Source: Pyrococcus sp. NA2
Lineage (GTDB): Archaea; Methanobacteriota_B; Thermococci; Thermococcales; Thermococcaceae
DNA: 64,000 nucleotides
Assembly: GCF_000211475.1 (NCBI RefSeq)
Contig: NC_015474.1
Coordinates: forward strand, 682,001-746,000
Reading direction: 5' to 3'
Shown: positions 34,324 through 42,374 of the stretch, one piece after another
How positions within the stretch are numbered: position 1 is the stretch's first letter
Layout of the letters: every line of letters begins with the position of its first letter
Program-made: the position numbers and the translations under genes
The notes under the pieces: model-generated
The model's input: the letters and a program-made list of their open reading frames with translations, nothing else
Told to the model about the DNA's origin: nothing
Database searches by the model: none

Positions 34324-35790
34324 ATGAGAATCCTGGTCCTCGGTGGAGGTGTACTCGGAAGAGCTATCGCTGAATCTCTAGCTGGCGAGTTTGACGTAAC
34401 TGTAATAGAGAAGGACAGTATAAGGGCCCAAACTCTCGCTGAAAGTGGCCTTCAGGTAGTTCAAGGTGATTTCTCCTACACTGCAACACTGCTTAAGGCC
34501 CACATTGAGAGGGCTGATCTCGTGATTATCACAATAACGGATCCCCAGACTGTAGCAAAAACATTACACGTGATAAAGTCAAACAACAAGAACGCCTCCG
34601 TTTTGGTAATCCTCCCCGAGGATAAATCCGTTGAGGACATTGAGGCAATACTCAGGGAAGAATATGGGATGGATGTTAAGATAGACTACGTGATAAATCC
34701 AAGGACCGCCATCGTGAGAGCAGTCATTGAGACCATAGAAAAAGTTGGTGAGAAAAAGAATGCCATCAAGTTATTGGAAAAACTCAATGAAATAAAGGAT
34801 AAAACGGATACGTTATTAATAGTGATGCATGATAACCCAGATCCCGATTGCATGGCAAGTGCTTCGGCTTTAGCTGTGATAGCTCAAAGTGTCGGGTTAA
34901 AGACTCAGATAGTCTATGGTGGTGACATAACCCATCATCAGAATAGGGCAATGGTTAACGTTCTTGGCATGGACTTCAGAAAGGTGTCCAGGGGTAGTTA
35001 TGAGATAAAGAGGCATAAGGCAATAGCCATAGTTGATGCTCAACCTAATGGAAACATAACAATACTTGATGATGAGGACTTAAAGAACGTTGAAATTATA
35101 GTGGATCATCACCAGATACTCCAGAACCTTAGGGAAAAACTCCCTCCTAATTGTTTCGTTGACATAAGAACAGATGTCAACGCTACCTCTTCTATCATGG
35201 TCGAATATCTAAAGGCTCTTGAGATTCCAATCACGGAAACTCTTGCCACGGCCCTATTCTATGGGATGTATATAGACACAAAGAAGTTCTCAAAGTTGAG
35301 CAGGGTTGACATAAATGCCATAGAGTTCTTAACGGGTAAGGTTAATTATGAGTTGCTTGATAAGATTGAGTTTCCCGATATAAGCACTGAAACGGCTGAA
35401 ATTCTCGCAAGAGCGATACTAAACAGAAAGATATACAAGAACGTAATAATAAGTAACGTTGGCTTCATAGCAAATAGGGATGCAATAGCGGAGGCTGCCG
35501 ATTTTCTTTTAAGACTTGAAGGGATAACAACAGTTCTGGTCTTTGGAATAGTTGATGATAGGATTGAGATATCGGCAAGAACCAGAGATGTGAGGGTGAA
35601 CATTGGAAACGTCATGAAGGAGGCCTTTGGAGAGATAGGAAGTGGTGGAGGTCACTCTCAGGCTGGAGGGGCAAGAATACCTTTAGGCATCTTCAAGCTT
35701 GCGAGAGATAAAACATCCCTGCTTAGACTGGTTGAAGAGGCAATTACTGAAAAATTCCTAGAGGCCTTGGGAATGAAGGAGGTATCATGA
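34324..35790 (+). CDS. TrkA-N/DHH-DHHA1 phosphoesterase, probable c-di-AMP phosphodiesterase
   Basis: A 488-residue fusion. Residues 1-125 are a TrkA-N (RCK-N) nucleotide-binding domain with GGGVLGRAIAESL and the acidic strand end VIEKD. From about 165 a DHH phosphoesterase domain carries HDNPDPDCMASA (Mn ligands), IVDAQPN and the DHH signature VDHHQ near 260. DHHA1 ends with GGGHSQAGGARI near 440. The same architecture in Pyrococcus yayanosii has been reported to hydrolyse c-di-AMP, a nucleotide tied to potassium balance, which fits the TrkA-N module. GTGGAGGAAC precedes the ATG. The DHPS-like gene follows after one base. Confidence 0.83.
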   Translation: MRILVLGGGVLGRAIAESLAGEFDVTVIEKDSIRAQTLAESGLQVVQGDFSYTATLLKAHIERADLVIITITDPQTVAKTLHVIKSNNKNASVLVILPEDKSVEDIEAILREEYGMDVKIDYVINPRTAIVRAVIETIEKVGEKKNAIKLLEKLNEIKDKTDTLLIVMHDNPDPDCMASASALAVIAQSVGLKTQIVYGGDITHHQNRAMVNVLGMDFRKVSRGSYEIKRHKAIAIVDAQPNGNITILDDEDLKNVEIIVDHHQILQNLREKLPPNCFVDIRTDVNATSSIMVEYLKALEIPITETLATALFYGMYIDTKKFSKLSRVDINAIEFLTGKVNYELLDKIEFPDISTETAEILARAILNRKIYKNVIISNVGFIANRDAIAEAADFLLRLEGITTVLVFGIVDDRIEISARTRDVRVNIGNVMKEAFGEIGSGGGHSQAGGARIPLGIFKLARDKTSLLRLVEEAITEKFLEALGMKEVS

Positions 35791-35791
35791 T

Positions 35792-37315
35792 GTGAAGATT
35801 CTCCTAGTTACTGGAAAGCTTGCTGAGCCCATAGTTAGAAAATATGGAAAGGGATGTGATGTCTTTGTAACTCCTGTGACGGTTGCAGCTTTTCTAACTC
35901 CACGGATGATTGCCGATTTTCTAGAGAAGGCAAATGTAAAGGGATATGACATGATACTTATTCCAGGTCTTGTAAGAGGTTCAACTGAAATAATAGAGGA
36001 GAGGATAGGTATACCAACATTTAAGGGCCCAAAAAATGCAATTGATCTTCCCGTTGTTCTTGAGGCAATTAAAAGGGGATTTAAGCTTAGTAAAACTGTG
36101 CCAGCAGATGAGTTATTTTCCGAGAATGCTTTAAAGAAAGTTGAAGATATCAGGAACAGAACAAAAAATAAGAGATACATAGAGAAGGCGATTAGAAGGC
36201 CCTGGAATTTCTTAATTGGTGATCTTCCAGTTGGCTTGGACTTTCCAACTAGAATAGTGGCGGAGATAGTTGATGCTCCAAAGTATTCCCTGGATGAACT
36301 GGTAGGCAAAGCGAAGTACTACCTTAATGAGGGTGCTGACATAGTTGATATTGGGATGATATCGGGGGAAACAAACCTGGAATTCATAAGGACTGTTATT
36401 CCAGAACTTAAGGAAGCTATAAATGCCCCAATATCTTTGGACACACTGAACGCTAAGGAGCTCGAGGAGGGCATTGATCTCGTTGATTTAATATTGAGCG
36501 TTGACTGGAGTAATGTTGAGTTAATTGTAACAGAGAAGCCAACTGTTTTAATACCAACTGATATGAAAAGGGGTTATTTTCCCGTTGATCCAATTGAGAG
36601 AGTTGAATTTTTGGAGAAATTAAAGGAAAAGGCAATTTCCCTGGGGTATAGAAGAATAATCGTTGATTTAATTTTAGAACATTATCCAGGAATTTCAAGA
36701 TCGATATCGGCCTTCTACCTTTACAGGGCTCGAAACGAGAAAGATGTTATGTTGGCTGGAGTTGGCAACGTAACTGAGATGACTGATGCCGACAGCCCAG
36801 GGATAAATGCCATCTTAGCTGGAATAGCCAGTGAGATTAAGATATCCCTACTTTTAACGACAGAGGTAAGTAGGAAATGCATGGGCTCGGTTAGGGAGCT
36901 TAGAAGAGGAGTAGACATGACTCTTCTCGGTAATTTAAAGGATGTCGGCCTCAATTTGCTTATCCTGAAGGAGAAGAAAAGTAAGGAGATTGAATTTGAA
37001 GTTTCAAAGAATTTAATTCAGGCTAAGGGGAAAGATGTGAAGTTGGAGAATGTCTACTTTAGGATATTCACCAAGGATGGAAAGATTTATGTCAATGCCT
37101 ACAGAGGCACTGAGCTTGTGATGACAATAGTTGGTAATGAGCCAAATGAGATAATAGATACAATACTGGAATACTTTCAAATATCTCCTAGGCATGCATT
37201 TTACCTGGGAAGGGAGCTTGAGAAGGCTTTCACGGCGTTAAACCTTAAAAAATCTTATGTCCAGGAGGAGAAGCTCTTTCCAGACTTCTATGGAGAAAAA
37301 GTTTATAACCCTTAA
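35792..37315 (+). CDS. Dihydropteroate synthase-related protein
   Basis: A 507-residue protein matching the archaeal family TIGR00284. The N-terminal ~140 residues are a family-specific domain (LVTGKLAEPIVRKYG). From about 165 the pterin-binding TIM barrel follows, with DIVDIGMISGE, PISLDTLNA and the late GVGNVTEMTDADSPGINAILAG. Classical DHPS joins a pterin to p-aminobenzoate; archaeal relatives are thought to serve modified-folate synthesis, though this protein's reaction is not established to my knowledge. Translation starts at a GTG immediately after the phosphodiesterase stop, so the two are co-expressed. Confidence 0.8.
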   Translation: MKILLVTGKLAEPIVRKYGKGCDVFVTPVTVAAFLTPRMIADFLEKANVKGYDMILIPGLVRGSTEIIEERIGIPTFKGPKNAIDLPVVLEAIKRGFKLSKTVPADELFSENALKKVEDIRNRTKNKRYIEKAIRRPWNFLIGDLPVGLDFPTRIVAEIVDAPKYSLDELVGKAKYYLNEGADIVDIGMISGETNLEFIRTVIPELKEAINAPISLDTLNAKELEEGIDLVDLILSVDWSNVELIVTEKPTVLIPTDMKRGYFPVDPIERVEFLEKLKEKAISLGYRRIIVDLILEHYPGISRSISAFYLYRARNEKDVMLAGVGNVTEMTDADSPGINAILAGIASEIKISLLLTTEVSRKCMGSVRELRRGVDMTLLGNLKDVGLNLLILKEKKSKEIEFEVSKNLIQAKGKDVKLENVYFRIFTKDGKIYVNAYRGTELVMTIVGNEPNEIIDTILEYFQISPRHAFYLGRELEKAFTALNLKKSYVQEEKLFPDFYGEKVYNP

Positions 37316-37335
37316 ACTTGTTAAGGAGTTGAGGG

Positions 37336-37515
37336 ATGGATATGCAACCAAGAAAGAAGGTGAGAAAGGAAATCGAGGAAGAGGAGCTCCTTGAGGAAAT
37401 GGAAGAAGACTGGGTAGAAGAGGAGGAATGGGAAGAGTGGGAAGAGGAGGAGTGGGAGGAAGAGTGGTTCGAAGAGGAAGAAGAGGAGTGGGATGAGGAA
37501 GAGGATGAATGGTGA
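37336..37515 (+). CDS. Extremely acidic, tryptophan-rich miniprotein
   Basis: A 59-residue protein with a short basic start ([12 protein letters not shown]). The rest is almost only Glu, Asp and Trp: 32 Glu, 4 Asp and 7 Trp (positions 26, 32, 35, 40, 44, 52 and 59). GGAGTTGAGGG precedes the ATG at normal distance, and its final codons overlap the start of nip7 by 11 bases. Both support real translation. Evenly spaced Trp in a polyanionic chain suggests a basic partner, such as a ribosomal or RNA-binding protein, or DNA/RNA mimicry. It is likely disordered when free. I know no named family. Confidence 0.7.
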   Translation: MDMQPRKKVRKEIEEEELLEEMEEDWVEEEEWEEWEEEEWEEEWFEEEEEEWDEEEDEW

Positions 37516-38005
37516 GCTCAGAATTAGGCGAGTCTCTTCTTGGGAATTAGATTTAATTTTAAGAGAAGCTGAAAAATATGGAGATTTATCCCATGAATTT
37601 TTTTGCATCGTTGAAGGCAAGTACAGAGACGTATACGCTGTGAATGAGGAAATCTGGAAGATAATTGAGAGGTTAAAACTGAGGCCGTATTCCCTGGGAA
37701 CGTTCGTTGGAACGATTAAAATTGACGAAAATTTAGTTGAGAAGTTCCATCCAAACATAGAATTCTTTGGCCTATTGAGTTTAAAGAAGAACTATGCGAT
37801 TCTAGGCCCTAAGGCATCTTTCCTCTTCACGACCGGTAAGGATGTTCCAAGAAGGGCTGTTATCAAGCTTAATTGGAGAGGAAGTAAGAGGATCGTGGTG
37901 TTGAATGAACTTGGAGACATAATAGGTCTCGGACTCGTAAATCCTGATGATGAGGAGAAGTTTATAAAAAATCTAAGAGACGTTGGAGAGATTTTAAGAC
38001 GTTAG
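37505..38005 (+). CDS. nip7: NIP7-like ribosome biogenesis factor (pre-PUA and PUA domains)
   Basis: Homologue of eukaryotic Nip7, needed for 60S subunit and 27S pre-rRNA maturation; the archaeal protein binds RNA through its C-terminal PUA domain. The N-terminal domain begins [21 protein letters not shown]. The PUA domain starts around residue 95 with [21 protein letters not shown] and ends with DIIGLGLVN. The length of 166 aa matches the Pyrococcus protein of known structure. The ATG at 37493 is also in frame, but the family N-terminus and the GGAAGAGG site support 37505. It overlaps the acidic miniprotein gene. Confidence 0.9.
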   Translation: MNGELRIRRVSSWELDLILREAEKYGDLSHEFFCIVEGKYRDVYAVNEEIWKIIERLKLRPYSLGTFVGTIKIDENLVEKFHPNIEFFGLLSLKKNYAILGPKASFLFTTGKDVPRRAVIKLNWRGSKRIVVLNELGDIIGLGLVNPDDEEKFIKNLRDVGEILRR

Positions 38006-38844
38006 TGCTTGCCCTCCTGTCTCACGGGGTATGGAACGAATTCCACGGTACCCCTCTGTCTCACTGGTTGCTTATAAAGCTCCATGAGTGCATATACTTC
38101 CTCTGGAACATCCGTAGAGACATTCAATCCAAGTTTTCTTGCTTCTTCAACCGTTATTGGATAGTCATGAGTCCACCTACCCTCCGTCAATATTTCTGCC
38201 AGTTCTCTGGCCTTTTCTTCTCCATACTTATCTTTTAGCAAATCAAATATGAAGTCTCTTACCTGTTTTATTGCCTTCTCTGCTACATCAGCCAGGATCA
38301 AAGTTTGATCATCGACCTTGTCGACGCCTTTCTTCTGCACTGCTCTAACTATGCTCGGTGCTGGATACTGTCCGAGCTGTGGGTCGACAGGTCCAAGAAC
38401 GGCATGGGGATCCATTATTATCTTATCAGCAGCAAGTGCAATCAACGTTCCACCGCTCATTGCATAGTGAGGAACTATAACCCTGGTTTCCGCAGGATGA
38501 TCCTTTAAGGCCTTAGCTATCTGGGTAGCTGCTAGAACTAACCCTCCGGGGGTATGGATTATCAAATCTATTGGCTTGTCTTTTGGAGCCATCCTTATTG
38601 CCCTTAGAACCTCCTCGCTATCTTCTATGCTTATGAACTTGTAAACTGGAATTCCAAATAGCCCTATGCTTTCTTGTCTGTGGATTAGGGTTATTACCGT
38701 TGAATTCCTTTTTCTCGCAAGTCTCTCGAGTAACTTGGCTCTCGCCAATTGTAACTGCCTATACTGCATCTGGGGCCAGAGGAGAAGGTATAGGAAGAGA
38801 AACCACCATATGAGAGATCCAAGGAATCCGCTTAATGGATCCAC
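38002..38844 (-). CDS. Membrane-anchored SDH-type serine protease (ClpP/SppA fold)
   Basis: A 280-residue protein with one N-terminal transmembrane helix ([18 protein letters not shown]) and a crotonase/ClpP-like domain of the SDH proteinase family. The strand [12 protein letters not shown] near residue 100 precedes the catalytic serine in [17 protein letters not shown] near 130. A later DHxxxG-type position reads [12 protein letters not shown]. Such archaeal proteins are thought to degrade membrane proteins or signal peptides. It begins at a GTG after GGAGGGATG and is third in an operon behind a KaiC-like ATPase and a coiled-coil regulator. Its stop overlaps that of nip7 by four bases. Confidence 0.8.
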   Translation of the reverse strand: MDPLSGFLGSLIWWFLFLYLLLWPQMQYRQLQLARAKLLERLARKRNSTVITLIHRQESIGLFGIPVYKFISIEDSEEVLRAIRMAPKDKPIDLIIHTPGGLVLAATQIAKALKDHPAETRVIVPHYAMSGGTLIALAADKIIMDPHAVLGPVDPQLGQYPAPSIVRAVQKKGVDKVDDQTLILADVAEKAIKQVRDFIFDLLKDKYGEEKARELAEILTEGRWTHDYPITVEEARKLGLNVSTDVPEEVYALMELYKQPVRQRGTVEFVPYPVRQEGKH

Positions 38845-38855
38845 TTACATCCCTC

Positions 38856-39701
38856 CTAGAGTAGTTCTTCAAGGATCTCCTTGGCCTTTCTTATTCCATC
38901 TTTGAGTCTTCCTATTTGATCTTCTAGCTCCTTAATCTTGTTTTCAAGGGCTTCTTTTTCTTTTTCTAATTCCTCCACTGCCTTCTCTTTTTCTTTAACC
39001 TTACCCTCTAGTTCTGTAACCTTTCTTTCGAGCTCCTCAACGTTTTTAATTTTCTCTTCGTACTCCTTGAGCTTTGACTCTACTTCGTCAACCCTCTTGG
39101 CTTTTGCTTCATATTCCATCAACTTTACTTTACTCTCCTTAAGTTCTTTCTCAAGTTCCTTTTTCTCTTCTTCAAGCTTCTCTATTTTGCTCTTTAGCTC
39201 CTCTATCTCCTTCTTTGCCTTCTCCAAGCTTTCAAGTTCTGCGGCCTCGACCTTTGCCTTTACTTCCTCATATTCCTGCTTCAGCTTTTCATATTCTTGG
39301 AGTAACCTCTCGTATTCCTCTTTAGCGACGACCTCTTTGAGTCCTCCTTTTTCTATCATTTCAATCGTCTTTATTAGCTCGTTCAGTTTCCCTTGCTTTA
39401 TAAGCTCGTACGTTTCTCTAACTAATTGCCCTGCCTTGCTTTCTCCTTTTAAGTGCTTCCTAATCGTTTGCTCTGTTCTTCCAAGTTCTCTTGCTATCTC
39501 ACTCACAGTCATTCTCGCTTTCTCTCTGGCTATCGCTCCTGCAGCAACCGCTAAGCTGTCTACCCATGTTAATCTCTCAGCTGGATCCTTGATTAACTCT
39601 ATTACTTCAGGTCTAAAGAGCGTAGCAAATAACAATATGCTCTCCAACTGGTGGATCTCACTCCTCGTAATTGGGTTAAGTGGAATCTCTATCTCGGCCA
39701 T
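38856..39701 (-). CDS. HTH regulator with long coiled coil
   Basis: A 281-residue protein in two parts. Residues 45-100 hold a helix-turn-helix of the sigma-region-4/resolvase kind (MTVSEIARELGRTEQTIRKHLKG). From residue 125 to the end is one uninterrupted heptad-like coiled coil rich in Glu, Lys and Leu (KEEYERLLQEYEKLKQEYEE and onward). It resembles archaeal predicted regulators encoded beside KaiC-like ATPases. GGAGGTGAGAGA precedes the ATG. The gene lies 12 bases after the KaiC-like gene and 11 before the protease gene. Confidence 0.75.
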   Translation of the reverse strand: MAEIEIPLNPITRSEIHQLESILLFATLFRPEVIELIKDPAERLTWVDSLAVAAGAIAREKARMTVSEIARELGRTEQTIRKHLKGESKAGQLVRETYELIKQGKLNELIKTIEMIEKGGLKEVVAKEEYERLLQEYEKLKQEYEEVKAKVEAAELESLEKAKKEIEELKSKIEKLEEEKKELEKELKESKVKLMEYEAKAKRVDEVESKLKEYEEKIKNVEELERKVTELEGKVKEKEKAVEELEKEKEALENKIKELEDQIGRLKDGIRKAKEILEELL

Positions 39702-39713
39702 TCTCTCACCTCC

Positions 39714-40457
39714 TCAAATCTCGAAGATCTTACCCCTCTTCAGGACTTTGTCAGGATACACCGTGATGCCCTTATCCGTTATCTCGAATGGGTGTCTCCT
39801 CATGCTGTGACTCGTTCCACGCATCTTCCAAACTATTAGGGAACGCTTTAATTCTCCATCTATCTCATCAAGATCGAGTCTAATTATCCCATCGACACCG
39901 TGCTCAACTCCAGGACCACCAAATCCTCTCTCTCCAACGCTTATTTGGCTTACAAATATGCTCGTACATCCAGTTCCTGCTAGAACTCTCTTGAGCTGTA
40001 GAATTATGCTTCTGGCCATGGCTGGCTTGTTTATGTAGAGGGTCGTTACGGAATCTATGACAACTCTTTTAGCGTTTATATCTCTTATAGCTTGCCTAAG
40101 AACTTCAATGAATTCTCTGATATCTGTTAGGTCGTGTACAATGTACTTCTCGTATTCCTTGCTCTTTCCTATTCCAGCTGTGAATGCATCGACCATGGCA
40201 AATAATCCTCGCTCTTCATACTCTCTAACATCCCAACCGAACTGGGCCATGTTCTGTCTTATCTGTACTGGATGCTCTTCCAATGCAACATATATCCCTG
40301 GTTCTCCCATTTTCAGTCCGTTCCATAGGAACTGCTGGCTAAAAATTGTCTTCCCTGTACCTGGACCTCCACTCAGCAGTACCACGTTCCTCTCTGGAAT
40401 TCCTCCATGGAGTATCTCATCAAGTCCTGGGATTCCAGTTTTCACCCTCCTGGTCAT
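39714..40457 (-). CDS. Single-domain KaiC-like ATPase (UPF0273)
   Basis: A 247-residue RecA-fold ATPase matching the Pyrococcus horikoshii UPF0273 protein of known structure. Walker A is GGPGTGKT near residue 31. The Walker B strand is [11 protein letters not shown] near 133, and the paired glutamates EEHP near 60 mark the KaiC family. It probably acts as a hexameric switch passing an ATP state to partners; the adjacent coiled-coil HTH regulator and membrane protease are the obvious candidates. A TTG at 40472 is in frame, but GGAGGTGAT lies four bases before the ATG at 40457. It heads the operon. Confidence 0.87.
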   Translation of the reverse strand: MTRRVKTGIPGLDEILHGGIPERNVVLLSGGPGTGKTIFSQQFLWNGLKMGEPGIYVALEEHPVQIRQNMAQFGWDVREYEERGLFAMVDAFTAGIGKSKEYEKYIVHDLTDIREFIEVLRQAIRDINAKRVVIDSVTTLYINKPAMARSIILQLKRVLAGTGCTSIFVSQISVGERGFGGPGVEHGVDGIIRLDLDEIDGELKRSLIVWKMRGTSHSMRRHPFEITDKGITVYPDKVLKRGKIFEI

Positions 40458-40585
40458 CTCCATCACCTCCAATTCCCCTCACTAGTTTTATTAACCTCAT
40501 GATACTATAATGTGCTCGAGGTATTTAAGGATTTCTTTGCGATAAGCTTAAAGTTCCCACGAGCTTAGATTGCTAGGTGACCAAT

Positions 40586-40915
40586 ATGGAGCTGTACGAT
40601 GTTGAGGAATTCTGGAAATTTGAAATGAGGGTAGGACTAGTTAAAAAGGCTGAGAAGATAAAGAGAACGAGGAAGTTAATAAAATTAGTTGTTGACTTTG
40701 GAAATGAGGAGAGGACGATAGTGACTGGAATAGCAGATCAATATAGTCCGGAGGATCTTGAGGGGAAGAAGTTCATCTTTGTCTTGAACCTTAAGCCTAA
40801 AAAATTCTCAGGAGTTGAAAGCCAGGGAATGCTGATAGTTGCTGAAACCGAAGATGGGAAGGTGTACCTAATTCCAGTTCCAGATGAAGTTCCAATAGGA
40901 GCAAAGGTGTGGTGA
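40586..40915 (+). CDS. Methionyl-tRNA synthetase beta subunit (tRNA-binding domain)
   Basis: A free 109-residue EMAP/Trbp111-like OB-fold domain with the family core RVGLVKKAEKI, TRKLIKLVVDFG and VESQGMLIVAETEDG. In Pyrococcus the catalytic MetRS and this C-terminal tRNA-binding/dimerisation domain are separate genes; the catalytic subunit is not in the window. A general tRNA chaperone of CsaA type is the alternative. AGGTGACC precedes the ATG at 40586, and the GTG at 40577 is less likely. DUF116 follows 28 bases later. Confidence 0.87.
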   Translation: MELYDVEEFWKFEMRVGLVKKAEKIKRTRKLIKLVVDFGNEERTIVTGIADQYSPEDLEGKKFIFVLNLKPKKFSGVESQGMLIVAETEDGKVYLIPVPDEVPIGAKVW

Positions 40916-40943
40916 GGTACCGGAGATTATGAGAGGTAGTAAA

Positions 40944-41516
40944 ATGAAGATAGAAAGGATAATCGCCAAGCTCGTTTCAATTGGAGCAGATTTGAGCACA
41001 AGAAATGCCGTTAGATTGGCACTTTCCATTATAAGTGAGGACGAGGAACTTACAGATCAAATATACGTAGAGGTGAAGAATAAGGCCTACAAAGAAGATC
41101 TTGCTAAGGTTCCAGTAGAAAAGAGGGCGATATTTATACCTCAATGCCTAAGAAATGTAAAAGAGTGCGAAGCAGAGTTCACTGAATATGGATGGGTTTG
41201 CAAAAAGTGTGGAAAGTGTGTGATTGGTGAAATAATAGAGTATGGGGAGAAGCTTGGCTACAAGCAGTTTTATATCGTTCCTGGGGGCAGTCTAGTCAAA
41301 AAGATATTAAAGCAAAAAGTTCCAAAGGGAGAAATCCAGGGAGCAATAGGAATAGCTTGCTGGCCAGAGTTAGCTGAAGCAGCTGAGAAGCTTTCTGCTC
41401 TGAAAATCCCAATGCAAGGAGTTCCATTGCTTAGGGCCGGATGCATAAACACTATCGTCGATGTTGAGAGGGTAAAGGAAGTTTTGAGAATAGGATTAGA
41501 AAAAGGTGAAAGATAA
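40944..41516 (+). CDS. DUF116 cysteine-rich protein
   Basis: A 190-residue protein with a cysteine cluster CLRNVKECEA, WVCKKCGKCVIGE near residues 60-95, which likely binds zinc or an Fe-S cluster. A conserved Rossmann-like part follows (FYIVPGGSLVKKIL, GAIGIACWPEL, LLRAGCINT). DUF116 proteins are widespread in anaerobes beside biotin/lipoate or tRNA genes but have no defined role. GAGGTA lies five bases before the ATG at 40944, which I choose over 40929. Confidence 0.75.
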   Translation: MKIERIIAKLVSIGADLSTRNAVRLALSIISEDEELTDQIYVEVKNKAYKEDLAKVPVEKRAIFIPQCLRNVKECEAEFTEYGWVCKKCGKCVIGEIIEYGEKLGYKQFYIVPGGSLVKKILKQKVPKGEIQGAIGIACWPELAEAAEKLSALKIPMQGVPLLRAGCINTIVDVERVKEVLRIGLEKGER

Positions 41517-41552
41517 AAAGGATTGCGAGTCACTTGAGTAGAGGTGCAATTA

Positions 41553-42353
41553 ATGAGTCTAGAGGAGTTGTATAGATACCTGCGGTGGAGGATGGATCCA
41601 GAAGATGAGAGGGCTGTTGAGAGGTTCCATAAGATAGTTCAAGTCTTTGAAAAATTGAGGGACTCTAACCTGATAAGCGGTTCTAGGATTCTTGATATTT
41701 GCGCGGGAACTGGAATAGCAGGTGTCGCTCTGGCTAAAGTTCTAAATGCGGAGAGGCTTACGGTCTTAGATATTAGAGGAGCGGATTTGGATAAGGTTGA
41801 GAAATGGATGGAAATAGCTGGAATAAAGGTTGAAGTGGAGAAAGTTGTTGGAGATGCTAGGAAGGTTGGAAAACTAGTTGGAGAGCACGATGTTGCAGTT
41901 CTTTTCGGACTAACGATGCCTCATTTTAACGCCTTCGATGCGGTTAAGCTATTTGCGGGCGTTGCTTCAATACTCAGCGAGGATGGTGTATTCATGCTCG
42001 AGGAGACCGATAGGATCTATGGCATAATGTACTTAATTGGCTACAAGGACTTTCTCGTTGAGTCAAAGGGCGAAGATTACACCTTAATATCAGTTCACGA
42101 GGGCTATGACCCTGTTAAGGGAGTTTTCAAAAGGACGTACTATAAGTTGCCTGGCTTTGAAAAGGTTAGCGAGGAGGAGCATAGGCTCTGGGATCTCGCT
42201 TCTCAATTGGCACTCGGAAGTGTATTTTTCAAAGATTATAAGCTAATTTCAAAGTCTGAGCATGGAGTTGAGGGGGTATCTCACATAGTTTACTTGAGAA
42301 AGCCCAGGAAAGATGTTGCGAGGGCTATCTATGCTGACCTTTTGAAGGCCTAG
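41553..42353 (+). CDS. Class I SAM-dependent methyltransferase
   Basis: A 266-residue methyltransferase with the SAM loop ILDICAGTGIAGVAL near residue 48 and an acidic second motif TVLDIRGAD. The GDARKVGKLVGEHDVAVLFG region follows. After the core come substrate-binding segments (HEGYDPVKGVFKRTYYKLPGFEK). No NPPY or cysteine catalytic motif is seen, so a small-molecule or protein O/N-methyltransferase is more likely than a base methyltransferase. GAGGTGCA precedes the ATG at 41553. It is convergent with the M24-like gene. Confidence 0.78.
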   Translation: MSLEELYRYLRWRMDPEDERAVERFHKIVQVFEKLRDSNLISGSRILDICAGTGIAGVALAKVLNAERLTVLDIRGADLDKVEKWMEIAGIKVEVEKVVGDARKVGKLVGEHDVAVLFGLTMPHFNAFDAVKLFAGVASILSEDGVFMLEETDRIYGIMYLIGYKDFLVESKGEDYTLISVHEGYDPVKGVFKRTYYKLPGFEKVSEEEHRLWDLASQLALGSVFFKDYKLISKSEHGVEGVSHIVYLRKPRKDVARAIYADLLKA

Positions 42354-42374
42354 CCCTTCAGGTTGTGAATGAGG

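Noticed and set aside
37321-37758. A 145-codon minus-strand frame rich in Phe, Leu and Pro opposite the acidic gene
   Set aside because: It is the antisense of GAG/GAA repeats in the acidic miniprotein and of nip7, whose family is certain.
38938-39810. A 290-codon plus-strand frame of mostly Ser and Phe
   Set aside because: It is the mirror of the Glu/Lys coiled coil on the minus strand; long antisense frames are expected opposite such biased codons.
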